A stretch of DNA of 64,000 nt, taken from positions 1 through 64,000 of the forward strand of contig JAJDAC010000019.1 of assembly GCA_029262065.1 (NCBI GenBank), given 5' to 3'. This stretch comes from Candidatus Krumholzibacteriota bacterium (GTDB lineage Bacteria; Krumholzibacteriota; Krumholzibacteriia; JAJRXK01). The notes beneath the pieces are model-generated. The model searched no databases. It had not been told where the DNA came from and saw only the letters and a list, made by a program, of their open reading frames with translations. Positions within the stretch are counted from its first letter, which is position 1; every line of letters starts with the position of its first letter. The translations under genes were made by a program, and so were the position numbers. Below are positions 1 to 6,961 of the stretch, one piece after another.

Positions 1-124
1 GGACCTCGCCGTAGAACTGCCAGCAACCCGGTGAGGACTCCATGTACCGGTGAGTCGGTCCGTCGATCGCGGGGACGACCGCGCCACAGCCGATGCAGGC
101 GACCTCGGGAGTCTCGGTTATCAT
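1..124 (-). CDS. DUF5946-like cassette protein, N-terminal part only
   Basis: The minus strand reads open from an ATG at 124 to the window edge, giving 41 residues and no stop. The peptide begins M-I-T-E-T-P-E-V and has a zinc-ribbon-like C-x2-C-G-A start, then G-P-T-H-R-Y-M and S-S-P-G-C-W-Q-F-Y-G-E-V. That order of motifs is what I recall for the DUF5946 family of unknown function. The start codon lies 11 bases inside an attC site, the usual cassette layout with almost no 5' leader. It is the most attI-distal cassette visible. The family call is from memory of the motif; no function can be given. Confidence 0.7.
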   Translation of the reverse strand, partial: MITETPEVACIGCGAVVPAIDGPTHRYMESSPGCWQFYGEV

Positions 125-134
125 CTTCAGTCTG

Positions 135-197
135 CCCTAACGTCGTTGCCGATCAGCTGCGAGCCGAAGGCTCGTCAGCTGCAGCGGCGGGTTAGGC
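135..197 (-). other. attC site (short, 63 bp) ending the LRR cassette
   Basis: Core-like CCCTAAC at 135-141 and GTTAGGC at 191-197 bound an imperfect palindrome. Inner arms CAGCTGC and GCAGCTG and a central GAGCC-GAA-GGCTC hairpin make a foldable bottom strand, as integron integrases need. It is half the length of the other three attC sites here and its outer core is one base off consensus. Confidence 0.75.
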
Positions 198-204
198 GCC
201 GTGG

Positions 205-1263
205 CTATTGGTACTCAAATGGCTCCCCTACGTCCAATTCGGCTTTGCCACATTCCTCCCGCAGCCGCTCAAACTCCTTGTTCTTGCGTTCGCTGCCGAA
301 ATAGGCGCTGACCCTGCGAACTCGGGGGTTGCTCAGGACAGGCAGAAGTTGGTCGGGAGTTTGCTTCATTCCCTCTAGCAGGATGAACTCCTCCAGAGCT
401 GGCGCCGCCTCCAATGCAGCAAAATCACCGAGGCCCTTGAGGTTCTGTACGACAACCCTTCGCAGCGCATTTGAGTCCTTCAGCCCGGGGAATCCCGCAA
501 CATTGCGGAGGGACTGCAGGAATAGGTTCTGCAACCCAGGGAGCGTGCCGACAACTCCGATGTCGCTTAGACCACGGACTTGCCACAACTCCAGGTACTT
601 GATGGTGGCCTTGCCCTCAATGCCCGCGAACCCACGGATCCCGCCGAGCTTTATGTCCAGCGACCAGAGTTTCGGCAGGCGCGCCAAGTAGTGAAGGTCG
701 GGTGTCGTGATGGACCTCAGCGTTACATCTTCGAGTTCCGAAAGCTCACTCAAGACCTCGATGCCCTTGCTGTGCCCCTCCAGATACACAGTCCGGAGTG
801 ACGGAAACCTGTTCAACGACTCCAGGGTCGGCTTCTTCGAGCGTGTCGCACCGAGGCTCAACGACGTCAGCCTCGGCGAAAGGTGCTCAAGAACGCTGAA
901 GTCGGTCAGCTCGAAGATACCCAGAGACAGTTCCTCCAGGCCCGGAATCTCGGCCACAGCCTCCACGTTGGTCGCACTGGTTAGGCAGTCTGCGGCGAAT
1001 CGACGGACGTTCGTTAGTTTGCGTGCGAACGTCAGATCACACTCCGTCGAATAGTGACCATATACGCGCACCTCAACGTCTGGTCGCGCCGCGCTGAAAT
1101 AGTCGTTGACCAGAGTCCAAGTAGCGTTGCTTGCTGGTTCAGAACACTGCAGGACTTCTACGCGCGACTCTTCTGCGAGCTTCCGAAGCTCTGCGACCGA
1201 CACCGAGTCATCGAACTCAGCTCGCGTCACGTCGGTTAGCCTGATTCCAACGCCACGTGCCAT
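205..1263 (-). CDS. leucine-rich-repeat protein encoded by an integron cassette
   Basis: A 352-residue protein. The start at 1263 (M-A-R-G-V-G) is preferred because the frame upstream of it runs through the attC site at 1273-1403. From about residue 110 onward it is built of irregular leucine-rich repeats of about 23-25 residues (segments such as L-R-T-V-Y-L, L-E-D-V-T-L, L-W-S-L-D-I, I-K-Y-L-E-L, L-Q-N-L-F-L, L-E-E-F-I-L). There is no signal peptide or membrane segment, so it is probably a cytosolic binding protein. LRR folds are generic interaction scaffolds, so the partner is unknown. It fills its cassette, with attC cores 7 and 9 bases from its stop and start. Confidence 0.8.
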   Translation of the reverse strand: MARGVGIRLTDVTRAEFDDSVSVAELRKLAEESRVEVLQCSEPASNATWTLVNDYFSAARPDVEVRVYGHYSTECDLTFARKLTNVRRFAADCLTSATNVEAVAEIPGLEELSLGIFELTDFSVLEHLSPRLTSLSLGATRSKKPTLESLNRFPSLRTVYLEGHSKGIEVLSELSELEDVTLRSITTPDLHYLARLPKLWSLDIKLGGIRGFAGIEGKATIKYLELWQVRGLSDIGVVGTLPGLQNLFLQSLRNVAGFPGLKDSNALRRVVVQNLKGLGDFAALEAAPALEEFILLEGMKQTPDQLLPVLSNPRVRRVSAYFGSERKNKEFERLREECGKAELDVGEPFEYQ

Positions 1264-1272
1264 CGTTCGTGC

Positions 1273-1403
1273 GCCTAACGTTCTCCCCTTCAGCTGCAAG
1301 GCGACTCGGCGCGCCGCCTGCGGCCTCAGAGACTCATGTTCAGTATGCAACCCGTGCAGGCGGCGTGACAAGACGACTTGTCAGCTGCAAGGGGTTGTTA
1401 GGT
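1273..1403 (-). other. attC site (131 bp)
   Basis: Bounded by GCCTAAC at 1273-1279 and GTTAGGT at 1397-1403. Long inverted arms follow the cores: CCCCTTCAGCTGCAAG on one side pairs with CTTGTCAGCTGCAAGGGG on the other, and inner GCCGCCTG pairs with CAGGCGGC. On the minus strand this is the 3' attC of the cassette whose gene ends at 1431. Confidence 0.9.
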
Positions 1404-1430
1404 GGCCAACCGCCGGCCTACAGCATACGC

Positions 1431-2111
1431 CTAGAATCTGCCTTTGAGGCTCCCCCAAGAGTGGTGTCCTATAGGCACGACACACGCTGCCGGGTCAAAG
1501 GCCTGGATGACCGTGCTACACCAATCAGAGCTGAACTCAACCTCGCCCCAGAGCAAAACTGGCTGCCTGGCCTCCGCGATAGCATCCAGCGCTGCCGTGT
1601 TCTCCCAGGCCTCGAGCCAGAAAGAACAATCCATAGGGCACCCGATGCCGCAACTCTCGAACTCATACGAACCACCGCTCCCACTCAGGTAACCGCTTCC
1701 TAGAAAGTACCCAAGTGGGCCCGGCTCGTACGCTATTGGCGGTGCGAACCCCAGACAATCAACGATGAACTCGCAGACCTCATACGGACTGCGCTCTTCG
1801 CCGAGGGATGTCACTACCCGCATCTCGTACCGGTAGGAAAGATTGCCCTCTCTCGCAGGATTGGGGATCGTGTGCGACTGTCCGAAAGCCAGCGGATCTG
1901 GTGTCAGCCTCAATGCATTGCCGGGGCCACAGTATTCAGCAGTCTCACGGTATATCACGAAGCCGGTGTAGTCGGAGACGTCCAAAGTAGGATCGAGTCG
2001 GGCGCTGATCGTGTTGTCGTCTATCAGGAGTTGCCAACACTCGCAGGCTTCACTCTGAGACCTGGCGCCAAGCAGGAGTAGAACTGTAACCGTCGCTAGT
2101 ACGCGGATAAT
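1431..2111 (-). CDS. secreted cassette protein of unknown function with a disturbed start
   Basis: From the TTG at 1985 the frame gives 184 residues, but the same frame stays open upstream to about 2111. That extension encodes a typical signal peptide (I-I-R-V-L-A-T-V-T-V-L-L-L-L-G-A) followed by S-Q-S-E-A-C-E-C-W-Q. No ATG, GTG or TTG opens this longer frame. An ATG at 2118-2116, 3 bases from the attC core, lies one base out of frame (A-T-G-A-A-G-A-A-T-T), so a one-base insertion or an ATT start is implied. The mature part is Cys-rich with a fibronectin-like look early on. It ends W-G-S-L-K-G-R-F, a tail shared with the next cassette protein. Function unknown; probably periplasmic or extracellular. 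Confidence 0.7.
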   Translation of the reverse strand: MIRVLATVTVLLLLGARSQSEACECWQLLIDDNTISARLDPTLDVSDYTGFVIYRETAEYCGPGNALRLTPDPLAFGQSHTIPNPAREGNLSYRYEMRVVTSLGEERSPYEVCEFIVDCLGFAPPIAYEPGPLGYFLGSGYLSGSGGSYEFESCGIGCPMDCSFWLEAWENTAALDAIAEARQPVLLWGEVEFSSDWCSTVIQAFDPAACVVPIGHHSWGSLKGRF

Positions 2112-2120
2112 TCTTCATCC

Positions 2121-2251
2121 ACCTAACGGATCGCCGGTCAGCAGCAGAGGGCATTGGCGCCCCGCGTGTCGATCCGGCAGTTGAACACTGTATGCGCCCC
2201 CGCGCACGCGGGGTGGCAAGGGCCGCTGTCTGCTGCAACGGCTTGTTAGGC
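2121..2251 (-). other. attC site (131 bp)
   Basis: ACCTAAC at 2121-2127 and GTTAGGC at 2245-2251. Arms GTCAGCAGCAG and CTGTCTGCTGC, and inner CCCCGCG with CGCGGGG, form the stem. It is closely similar to the attC at 2909-3038, as expected in a resident chromosomal array with one attC lineage. Confidence 0.9.
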
Positions 2252-2255
2252 AGAT

Positions 2256-2897
2256 CTACCAGCGGGCCTTTAGCGATCCGAAAGTTTCCGTCGTGCTACT
2301 CACTGGGAACCCGCTGCCCGAGATGAGGCTGGGAACGTTGCCCTCAAATTGAACCACCCAACGGTACCGCCGGCAGTCCTCGTCATAGTACCAGTAGAAG
2401 TATCTACGATCGTCGGGGTGGTACTCAATGTCCGTCACATTGCACTCGAACCACGTGCCGAACGAGTTGACAAAAGCGTACTTGACTCCCGGGATCTCTG
2501 CGTAGAGTGCTGCGACTGCGTGTGCATTGAATGAATGGTCAAAATTCATCTGGTAGAAGCCCGCAGGGCTGTATGTGGAACCAGTGTATCCTACGAGTTC
2601 ATGCAACTCGTGGAACCCATCGAACTCTCCCGCCTCCCACTCTTCCTCTGCTTCGGGAGTGAAGACCAACAAGACCAGCCCCGGTGACCAACCTGGAAAC
2701 GAGCACAAGGTGTCTAGGAAGGGAAACGCCCCAGCTATCAGCTCAAGGTCCGAGTCTATTTGGGCGATCAGCTCGGGGGGCGGCACGAGCGACAAATCCG
2801 CCTTGAAGGCTAGCGTGGTGGTCCGAGGGGTCAGGCAGTTCTCACCGGCAACCGAAACGGCCAGGGATAGTGCCCAGAGGACGAGAAGCGTTTGCAT
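2256..2897 (-). CDS. secreted cassette protein of unknown function
   Basis: A 213-residue protein with a clear signal peptide (M-Q-T-L-L-V-L-W-A-L-S-L-A-V-S-V-A-G). The mature part has six cysteines, acidic stretches (E-A-E-E-E-W-E-A-G-E-F-D) and an aromatic-rich region (R-Y-F-Y-W-Y-Y-D-E-D). No family is recognised. It ends F-G-S-L-K-A-R-W, almost the same tail as the neighbouring cassette protein (W-G-S-L-K-G-R-F), although the rest of the two proteins is unrelated. The stop is 4 bases from the attC core and the ATG at 2897 is 11 bases from the preceding one. Confidence 0.8.
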   Translation of the reverse strand: MQTLLVLWALSLAVSVAGENCLTPRTTTLAFKADLSLVPPPELIAQIDSDLELIAGAFPFLDTLCSFPGWSPGLVLLVFTPEAEEEWEAGEFDGFHELHELVGYTGSTYSPAGFYQMNFDHSFNAHAVAALYAEIPGVKYAFVNSFGTWFECNVTDIEYHPDDRRYFYWYYDEDCRRYRWVVQFEGNVPSLISGSGFPVSSTTETFGSLKARW

Positions 2898-2908
2898 TCC
2901 CTGATTCT

Positions 2909-3038
2909 GCCTAACGGACCGCCGGTCAGCAGCAGCGGCGCTTGTCGCCCCGCGTGCCTCCCCGGCCTTCAGATACAGTATGCGCCCTGCGCACGCCGGG
3001 TGACAAGGACCGCCATCGACTGCAGCGGCTTGTTAGGC
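2909..3038 (-). other. attC site (130 bp)
   Basis: GCCTAAC at 2909-2915 and GTTAGGC at 3032-3038, with stem arms CGGTCAGCAGC and GACTGCAGC and GCACGCCGGG opposite CCCCGGC. It is the 3' attC of the attI-proximal cassette and is homologous to the site at 2121-2251. Confidence 0.9.
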
Positions 3039-3053
3039 CGAAACCGAGCCGAT

Positions 3054-3488
3054 TCACTCCCGCTTGGGCGTCAGCTCCCACGGAGCATTCTGACAAGAGC
3101 CGGAATCCGCAGGCTCGTCGGGGAAGTCAGCGTCCGTCACTGTCAGTTTGTATAGTGCGGATGTCTCTGCCGATGAGGAGATCCAAGCTGTGTGTTCTGC
3201 ACTGATCTCCATGAGCAACTCCTGGAGGTCGGTTGAATAGAACGCAATGCACCGCACGGCCTCATCCAACGTGGGAACGTGGCCGAAACCACCGAATGCA
3301 GTCTCGGCCAGCGTTATGCTCTCGTTTCGTCCGAGGAACTGCACTGTCTCATCGCCGTCGCGATAGACTGCGAACGAGCGCGATGATGCGTTTGTGATTC
3401 GCACGTCGGCCTCGCCGGCCCATTCACCCGGATCATCACAAGATCCCAGAGCGGCCAGAGTAAGAAAAAGCAGCATGCGGGTGGACAT
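3054..3488 (-). CDS. putative lipoprotein, first cassette of the array
   Basis: A 144-residue protein from the ATG at 3488; a GTG 12 bases upstream (3500) is an alternative. The N-terminus M-S-T-R-M-L-L-F-L-T-L-A-A-L-G-S-C is a signal peptide with a plausible lipobox (L-G-S-C), so the mature protein would be lipidated. The rest is about 125 residues with three further cysteines and no recognised family. It sits next to attI, the position of the most recently captured and usually best expressed cassette. Confidence 0.75.
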   Translation of the reverse strand: MSTRMLLFLTLAALGSCDDPGEWAGEADVRITNASSRSFAVYRDGDETVQFLGRNESITLAETAFGGFGHVPTLDEAVRCIAFYSTDLQELLMEISAEHTAWISSSAETSALYKLTVTDADFPDEPADSGSCQNAPWELTPKRE

Positions 3489-3509
3489 GGTGGAGTCCAC
3501 GATGGTTCA

Positions 3510-3708
3510 GCCTAACAAGTAGTAGACCGCGAACCTAGTCCCAATGACTGGGCGGCCAAGTGCAGTGTAGCGCCAATCTTGATATCGACCAAGTCCACCA
3601 ACCTCCATACCCGCAAATGGTTGCGATACCCCGCCCGCGCCGCCCCGCAGATATGCCGCAAGCAGCGGCTGTGTATCCGCGAAACGCCTCGCAGTATATC
3701 ACGCCAGG
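3510..3708 (-). other. presumed attI region at the 3' end of intI
   Basis: On the minus strand the first cassette begins at the core GTTAGGC (3516-3510). The 190 bases between this core and the integrase stop show no attC-like long palindrome and no convincing gene, which is what an attI site looks like. The position is inferred from the array geometry; integrase binding sites cannot be assigned by eye. A cassette promoter may also lie here, but none is obvious. Confidence 0.6.
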
Positions 3709-4677
3709 TCACAGTGGGCCGCCGCCGTCCAGAGGACTTCGCACGCCACGGCCTCCCCGATTCAGAACATGCGTGTAGATCATCGTTGTGCGCACATCCC
3801 TGTGACCCAACAGTTCCTGGATAGTACGAATATCATAGCCCATCTCCAGAAGGTGCGTTGCGAAGCTATGTCGAAGCGTGTGGCAACTCGCTGGCTTGGC
3901 CAGGCCCGCTTCGCCGACCGCGCGCTTAACGGCCCGCTGCAGAACAGACTCATGGAGGTGATGACGGCGAACCTCGCCGCTCTCAGCGTCGCGGTAGAAG
4001 CGCGTAGCCGGGAACAGCCACTGCCATCCCCATTCCCGCGCTGCCCGCGGATACTTGCGCGCCAAAGCGAAGGGCATCGCGACGCTTCCACGCCCACTTG
4101 CGAGGTCCCCCTTGTGCTGCGCCCCTACAACGTCCATGTGGCGAGCCAACGATGTACCTAGCTTCGCGGGAAGCATCGTGATTCGATCCTTTGCCCCTTT
4201 GCCATCTCGCACGACGAGTTCGAGTCGTTCCAGGTCGACGTCCTTGATCCGAAGCCGACAACATTCCAGCAACCGTAAGCCAGCTCCGTACAGGAGCGAC
4301 CCCATGATCCAGTGAACTCCGTCCAACCTGTCCAAGACGCCATGTACTTCCCTGATTGTAAGCACCACCGGCAGACGAGTTGGGCGTTTCGCTCGGACTA
4401 GACCATCGAGCCAAGGCAAGTCGATGCCCAGCACATGCTTGTACAAGAACAGAATGGCACTGAGAGCTTGGTTCTGTGTGGAGGCGCTCACTTGGCGCTC
4501 GGTCGCCAAATGAGAGAGATACTCCGTGACCTCTGAACCACCCATTTCTTTCGGGTGACGCTTGCCATGAAACAGAATGAATCGGCGAATCCAGCCAACG
4601 TACGCCTTCTCGGTACGCCGGCTGTAGTGACGAGCCCGGATGGACGCTCGCACCTGATCGAGCAACATGGCCAACAC
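3709..4677 (-). CDS. intI: integron integrase IntI (tyrosine recombinase)
   Basis: Site-specific recombinase that inserts and excises gene cassettes by attI x attC recombination. 322 residues, close to IntI1. SAM-like core-binding domain at about 5-90, catalytic domain at about 100-305. The catalytic set is present: R135, K160, H266, R269, H292 and nucleophile Y301 (I-Y-T-H-V-L). The integron-specific patch lies at about 212-243 (W-G-W-Q-W-L-F-P and S-G-E-V-R-R-H-H), which separates IntI from XerC/D. The end, G-V-R-S-P-L-D, matches IntI1. It starts at GTG 4677 or ATG 4668, 41 bases after lipA and on the same strand. It is transcribed towards the cassettes, so it belongs to the group with inverted integrase orientation. 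Confidence 0.95.
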   Translation of the reverse strand: MLAMLLDQVRASIRARHYSRRTEKAYVGWIRRFILFHGKRHPKEMGGSEVTEYLSHLATERQVSASTQNQALSAILFLYKHVLGIDLPWLDGLVRAKRPTRLPVVLTIREVHGVLDRLDGVHWIMGSLLYGAGLRLLECCRLRIKDVDLERLELVVRDGKGAKDRITMLPAKLGTSLARHMDVVGAQHKGDLASGRGSVAMPFALARKYPRAAREWGWQWLFPATRFYRDAESGEVRRHHLHESVLQRAVKRAVGEAGLAKPASCHTLRHSFATHLLEMGYDIRTIQELLGHRDVRTTMIYTHVLNRGGRGVRSPLDGGGPL

Positions 4678-4717
4678 GGCCCTTCAGGAAGGCTGGACCG
4701 GAGGCTAACTGTTGACG

Positions 4718-5602
4718 CTATTGATCAGCCACATGCCCCTTCGCATGGTAGCTACTCCGCACGAACGGCCCCGACTCCACATGCAGAAATCCCATACCCG
4801 CCGCGGCCTCTTTCAGATCCGCGAACTCTTCGGGAGTCCAATACCGTTCAATTGGAAGATGCCTGTTCGAAGGCTGCAGGTACTGCCCCACCGTCAACAC
4901 ATCCACATCGGATTCGCGCAGTCGCTCGAACACCTCAAGCAGTTCCTCGCGGGTCTCTCCCAGGCCCACCATCAGCCCACTCTTCGTGCGTTGAATCTTG
5001 TCGGGACGAGACTGCCCCGCAATCCGTAGCAACTCCAAGCTCCGCTCGAAATCACTGCCGTTCCGGGCTCGCTTGTACAACCGTGGCACCGTCTCGACAT
5101 TGTGGTTCAGAACCTCAGGGCCTGCATCCAACACAACCTGCAGGTTCCCCCACTTGCCGCCGAAGTCTGGAATCAGAACCTCAACCGCACACTCAGGGTT
5201 CTTGTGGCGAATAGCGCGAATGGTCCGTGCGAAGTGTTCCGACCCGCCGTCGTCCAGATCATCGCGATTCACGCTGGTCACCACGGCGTGCTCCAGACCG
5301 AGCCGCTCGACCGCTTCGGCCACATGCGCCGGTTCAAACGGATCCAGCTCCACGGTCTCGCCCTTGTCCACCGCACAGAAGCCGCAGCGTCGCGTGCAGT
5401 TCTCGCCCATGAGCATGAACGTGGCCGTCTTGTCGGCCCAGCACTCGAACAGGTTGGGGCACTTGGCCTCTTCGCACACGGTGGTAAGACGCAGCTCGCG
5501 CATCATGGACGTGACGTCGTCCACCTGATTCTGATCGCGCAGCTTGATCTTCATCCACGGGGGACGCTTCGCCGCTCGTTGTTCCAGGGTTTCTCTTGGC
5601 AT
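4718..5602 (-). CDS. lipA: lipoyl synthase
   Basis: Radical-SAM enzyme that inserts two sulfur atoms into octanoyl groups on lipoyl domains. 294 residues, normal length. The auxiliary 4Fe-4S cluster motif C43-x4-C48-x5-C54 (C-E-E-A-K-C-P-N-L-F-E-C) and the radical-SAM motif C69-x3-C73-x2-C76 (C-T-R-R-C-G-F-C) are intact. The conserved R-S-S-Y near the C-terminus supplies the auxiliary-cluster serine. It is the last gene of an operon that also makes LipB and a lipoate-dependent dehydrogenase complex, so its substrate is very probably the E2 protein encoded at 6962-8302. Confidence 0.97.
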   Translation of the reverse strand: MPRETLEQRAAKRPPWMKIKLRDQNQVDDVTSMMRELRLTTVCEEAKCPNLFECWADKTATFMLMGENCTRRCGFCAVDKGETVELDPFEPAHVAEAVERLGLEHAVVTSVNRDDLDDGGSEHFARTIRAIRHKNPECAVEVLIPDFGGKWGNLQVVLDAGPEVLNHNVETVPRLYKRARNGSDFERSLELLRIAGQSRPDKIQRTKSGLMVGLGETREELLEVFERLRESDVDVLTVGQYLQPSNRHLPIERYWTPEEFADLKEAAAGMGFLHVESGPFVRSSYHAKGHVADQ

Positions 5603-5638
5603 GACCTGTCCTGTCTGGGCTCGAATCTGACTGGTAGT

Positions 5639-6169
5639 CTACTTCAACGGGCGTCCCGGCGCCGGTGGCGGTTGATCTGAATCCCAGCCTTCCTTCGGTG
5701 CTCGCGGCATCGCCTGATCAGAACTCAAATTGGATGCATCGACGTCGGCCCACAGAAAGTTCTCCGGTGCAATCGGATTGCCCTGCAGCCGCCGCAACAT
5801 CGCAATCTGTCCGGCGTGGGTCATAGCATCGGCCATGGGGCCCTGAAGCAGCTGATCCGGCGTGATGCTTTCTGGAAACCCGCTGGTGCCAAGGTGCTCC
5901 GATAGCTCTTCCAAAGTTACGTGAAACCGCTCGATCTCAGCCTCGAACGTCTCCAGCCGGTCCGGCTGAAACTTCGTGCCGCGAAACAGACTCACCGCGT
6001 AGCCGATCACACCGGTCATGTGCCAGATCAGCTCATGCGGCGTACGCACGTTCTTCGCCACGCGGAAGTCCGCGAACTCGGGCGGTGCGTCCCGCAAAGC
6101 CTTCTGCGTTCGGTACGCAAGCGCGGCAAGAAAATGTCTGAGCATTGCAATGTCGCCGCGTTCATCCAT
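5639..6169 (-). CDS. DinB-like four-helix protein
   Basis: 176 residues from the ATG at 6169; the open frame extends 21 codons further upstream but into lipB. It looks like a DinB/YfiT-type four-helix bundle, with H-x3-H-type positions (H-E-L-I-W-H-M-T-G-V-I-G-Y-A and later M-T-H-A-G-Q-I-A-M-L-R-R-L). Members of this superfamily are metal-dependent, often thiol transferases or of unknown function. It starts 16 bases after lipB and precedes lipA by 36 bases, so it is co-transcribed with the lipoate genes. No direct role in lipoylation is known to me. Confidence 0.75.
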   Translation of the reverse strand: MDERGDIAMLRHFLAALAYRTQKALRDAPPEFADFRVAKNVRTPHELIWHMTGVIGYAVSLFRGTKFQPDRLETFEAEIERFHVTLEELSEHLGTSGFPESITPDQLLQGPMADAMTHAGQIAMLRRLQGNPIAPENFLWADVDASNLSSDQAMPRAPKEGWDSDQPPPAPGRPLK

Positions 6170-6185
6170 GATTGCTCCAGGAGCA

Positions 6186-6854
6186 CTAGCGAATCTTCGC
6201 TTCCTGCATGTCCCGACCAAACACATCGGCAAAGTGCGCGATCAACCGATCCTCGACCTTGTCCAACGACGCGCGCACGCCAAGTTCCGCCATCGACGTC
6301 ACGCCGCGTCCTTCAATTCCACACGGCACGATCGTCTCGAAGTACCGCAGGTCACTGCTCACGTTCAGCGCAAACCCGTGGCTGGTAATCCAGTGCGCCA
6401 ACCGAACACCAATGGCGGCAATCTTGTTGGGACCCACCCACACACCGGTGTACTCGCCATCGCGCGTGCCTTCGATACCAAAGTCGCTTAGCGACCGGAT
6501 GATCACTTCTTCCAGCCGCCGCAGGTACTCGTGCGCGTCGCGCTCCTCACCTTCCAACTGGAAAATGGGATAGCCGACGATCTGCCCGGGCCCGTGGTAG
6601 GTCACGTCACCGCCGCGCGTGGTCTCATGCACGCTCAGGCCCATGGCCGCAGCCTGCTCATCGTTCACCAGAACGTGGGCGTCACTCGATCCGCTGCCCT
6701 TGGTCACCACGTGCGGGTGTTCCACCAGCAGCAACGTGTCGACAATCTTGCCCGACCGTCGCATATCGACCATGCGCTCCTGCATTTGCAGGGCGTCAGG
6801 GTATTCTATGTGTCCAAGTCGCCGGACCCTGCATGGTGCGAGTTTCGATGTCAC
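6186..6854 (-). CDS. lipB: lipoyl(octanoyl) transferase
   Basis: Transfers octanoate from acyl-ACP to the lipoyl domains, the first step of lipoate assembly, before LipA. 222 residues. Family motifs are present: G-G-D-V-T-Y-H-G-P-G-Q-I-V-G-Y-P, the lysine in G-P-N-K-I-A-A-I-G-V, and S-H-G-F-A-L-N-V with the acyl-accepting cysteine in V-P-C-G-I. The likely start is GTG at 6854, which falls inside a 51-bp sequence repeated 86 bp upstream. The first ten residues (T-S-K-L-A-P-C-R-V-R) are therefore encoded by duplicated DNA. Confidence 0.95.
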   Translation of the reverse strand: MTSKLAPCRVRRLGHIEYPDALQMQERMVDMRRSGKIVDTLLLVEHPHVVTKGSGSSDAHVLVNDEQAAAMGLSVHETTRGGDVTYHGPGQIVGYPIFQLEGEERDAHEYLRRLEEVIIRSLSDFGIEGTRDGEYTGVWVGPNKIAAIGVRLAHWITSHGFALNVSSDLRYFETIVPCGIEGRGVTSMAELGVRASLDKVEDRLIAHFADVFGRDMQEAKIR

Positions 6855-6956
6855 AACCGGCGGCTTTCTTGAGCCGAGTGCTTGGCACCCCAGCTACAAC
6901 GGCGACGCCGGACCCTGCATGGTGCGAGTTTCGATGTCACAACCGGCGGCTCTCTT
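6820..6956. repeat. 51-bp direct repeat pair with 86-bp period
   Basis: Copies at 6820-6870 and 6906-6956 are identical over the first 46 bases (6820-6865 and 6906-6951), then differ at one base and match again for four. The first copy covers the start of lipB; the second lies in the gap between the E2 gene and lipB. The second copy repeats the lipB start and its first codons, then diverges. This looks like a partial local duplication of the lipB 5' end. Confidence 0.9.
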
Positions 6957-6961
6957 TCCAC

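Noticed and set aside
205-1371. longer start for the LRR cassette gene
   Set aside because: The extra 36 codons run through the attC site and are not cassette-like; the internal ATG at 1263 is preferred.
1-4677. insertion sequence or prophage as the origin of the accessory region
   Set aside because: No transposase, phage gene or terminal inverted repeat is present; attC sites and IntI explain the region.
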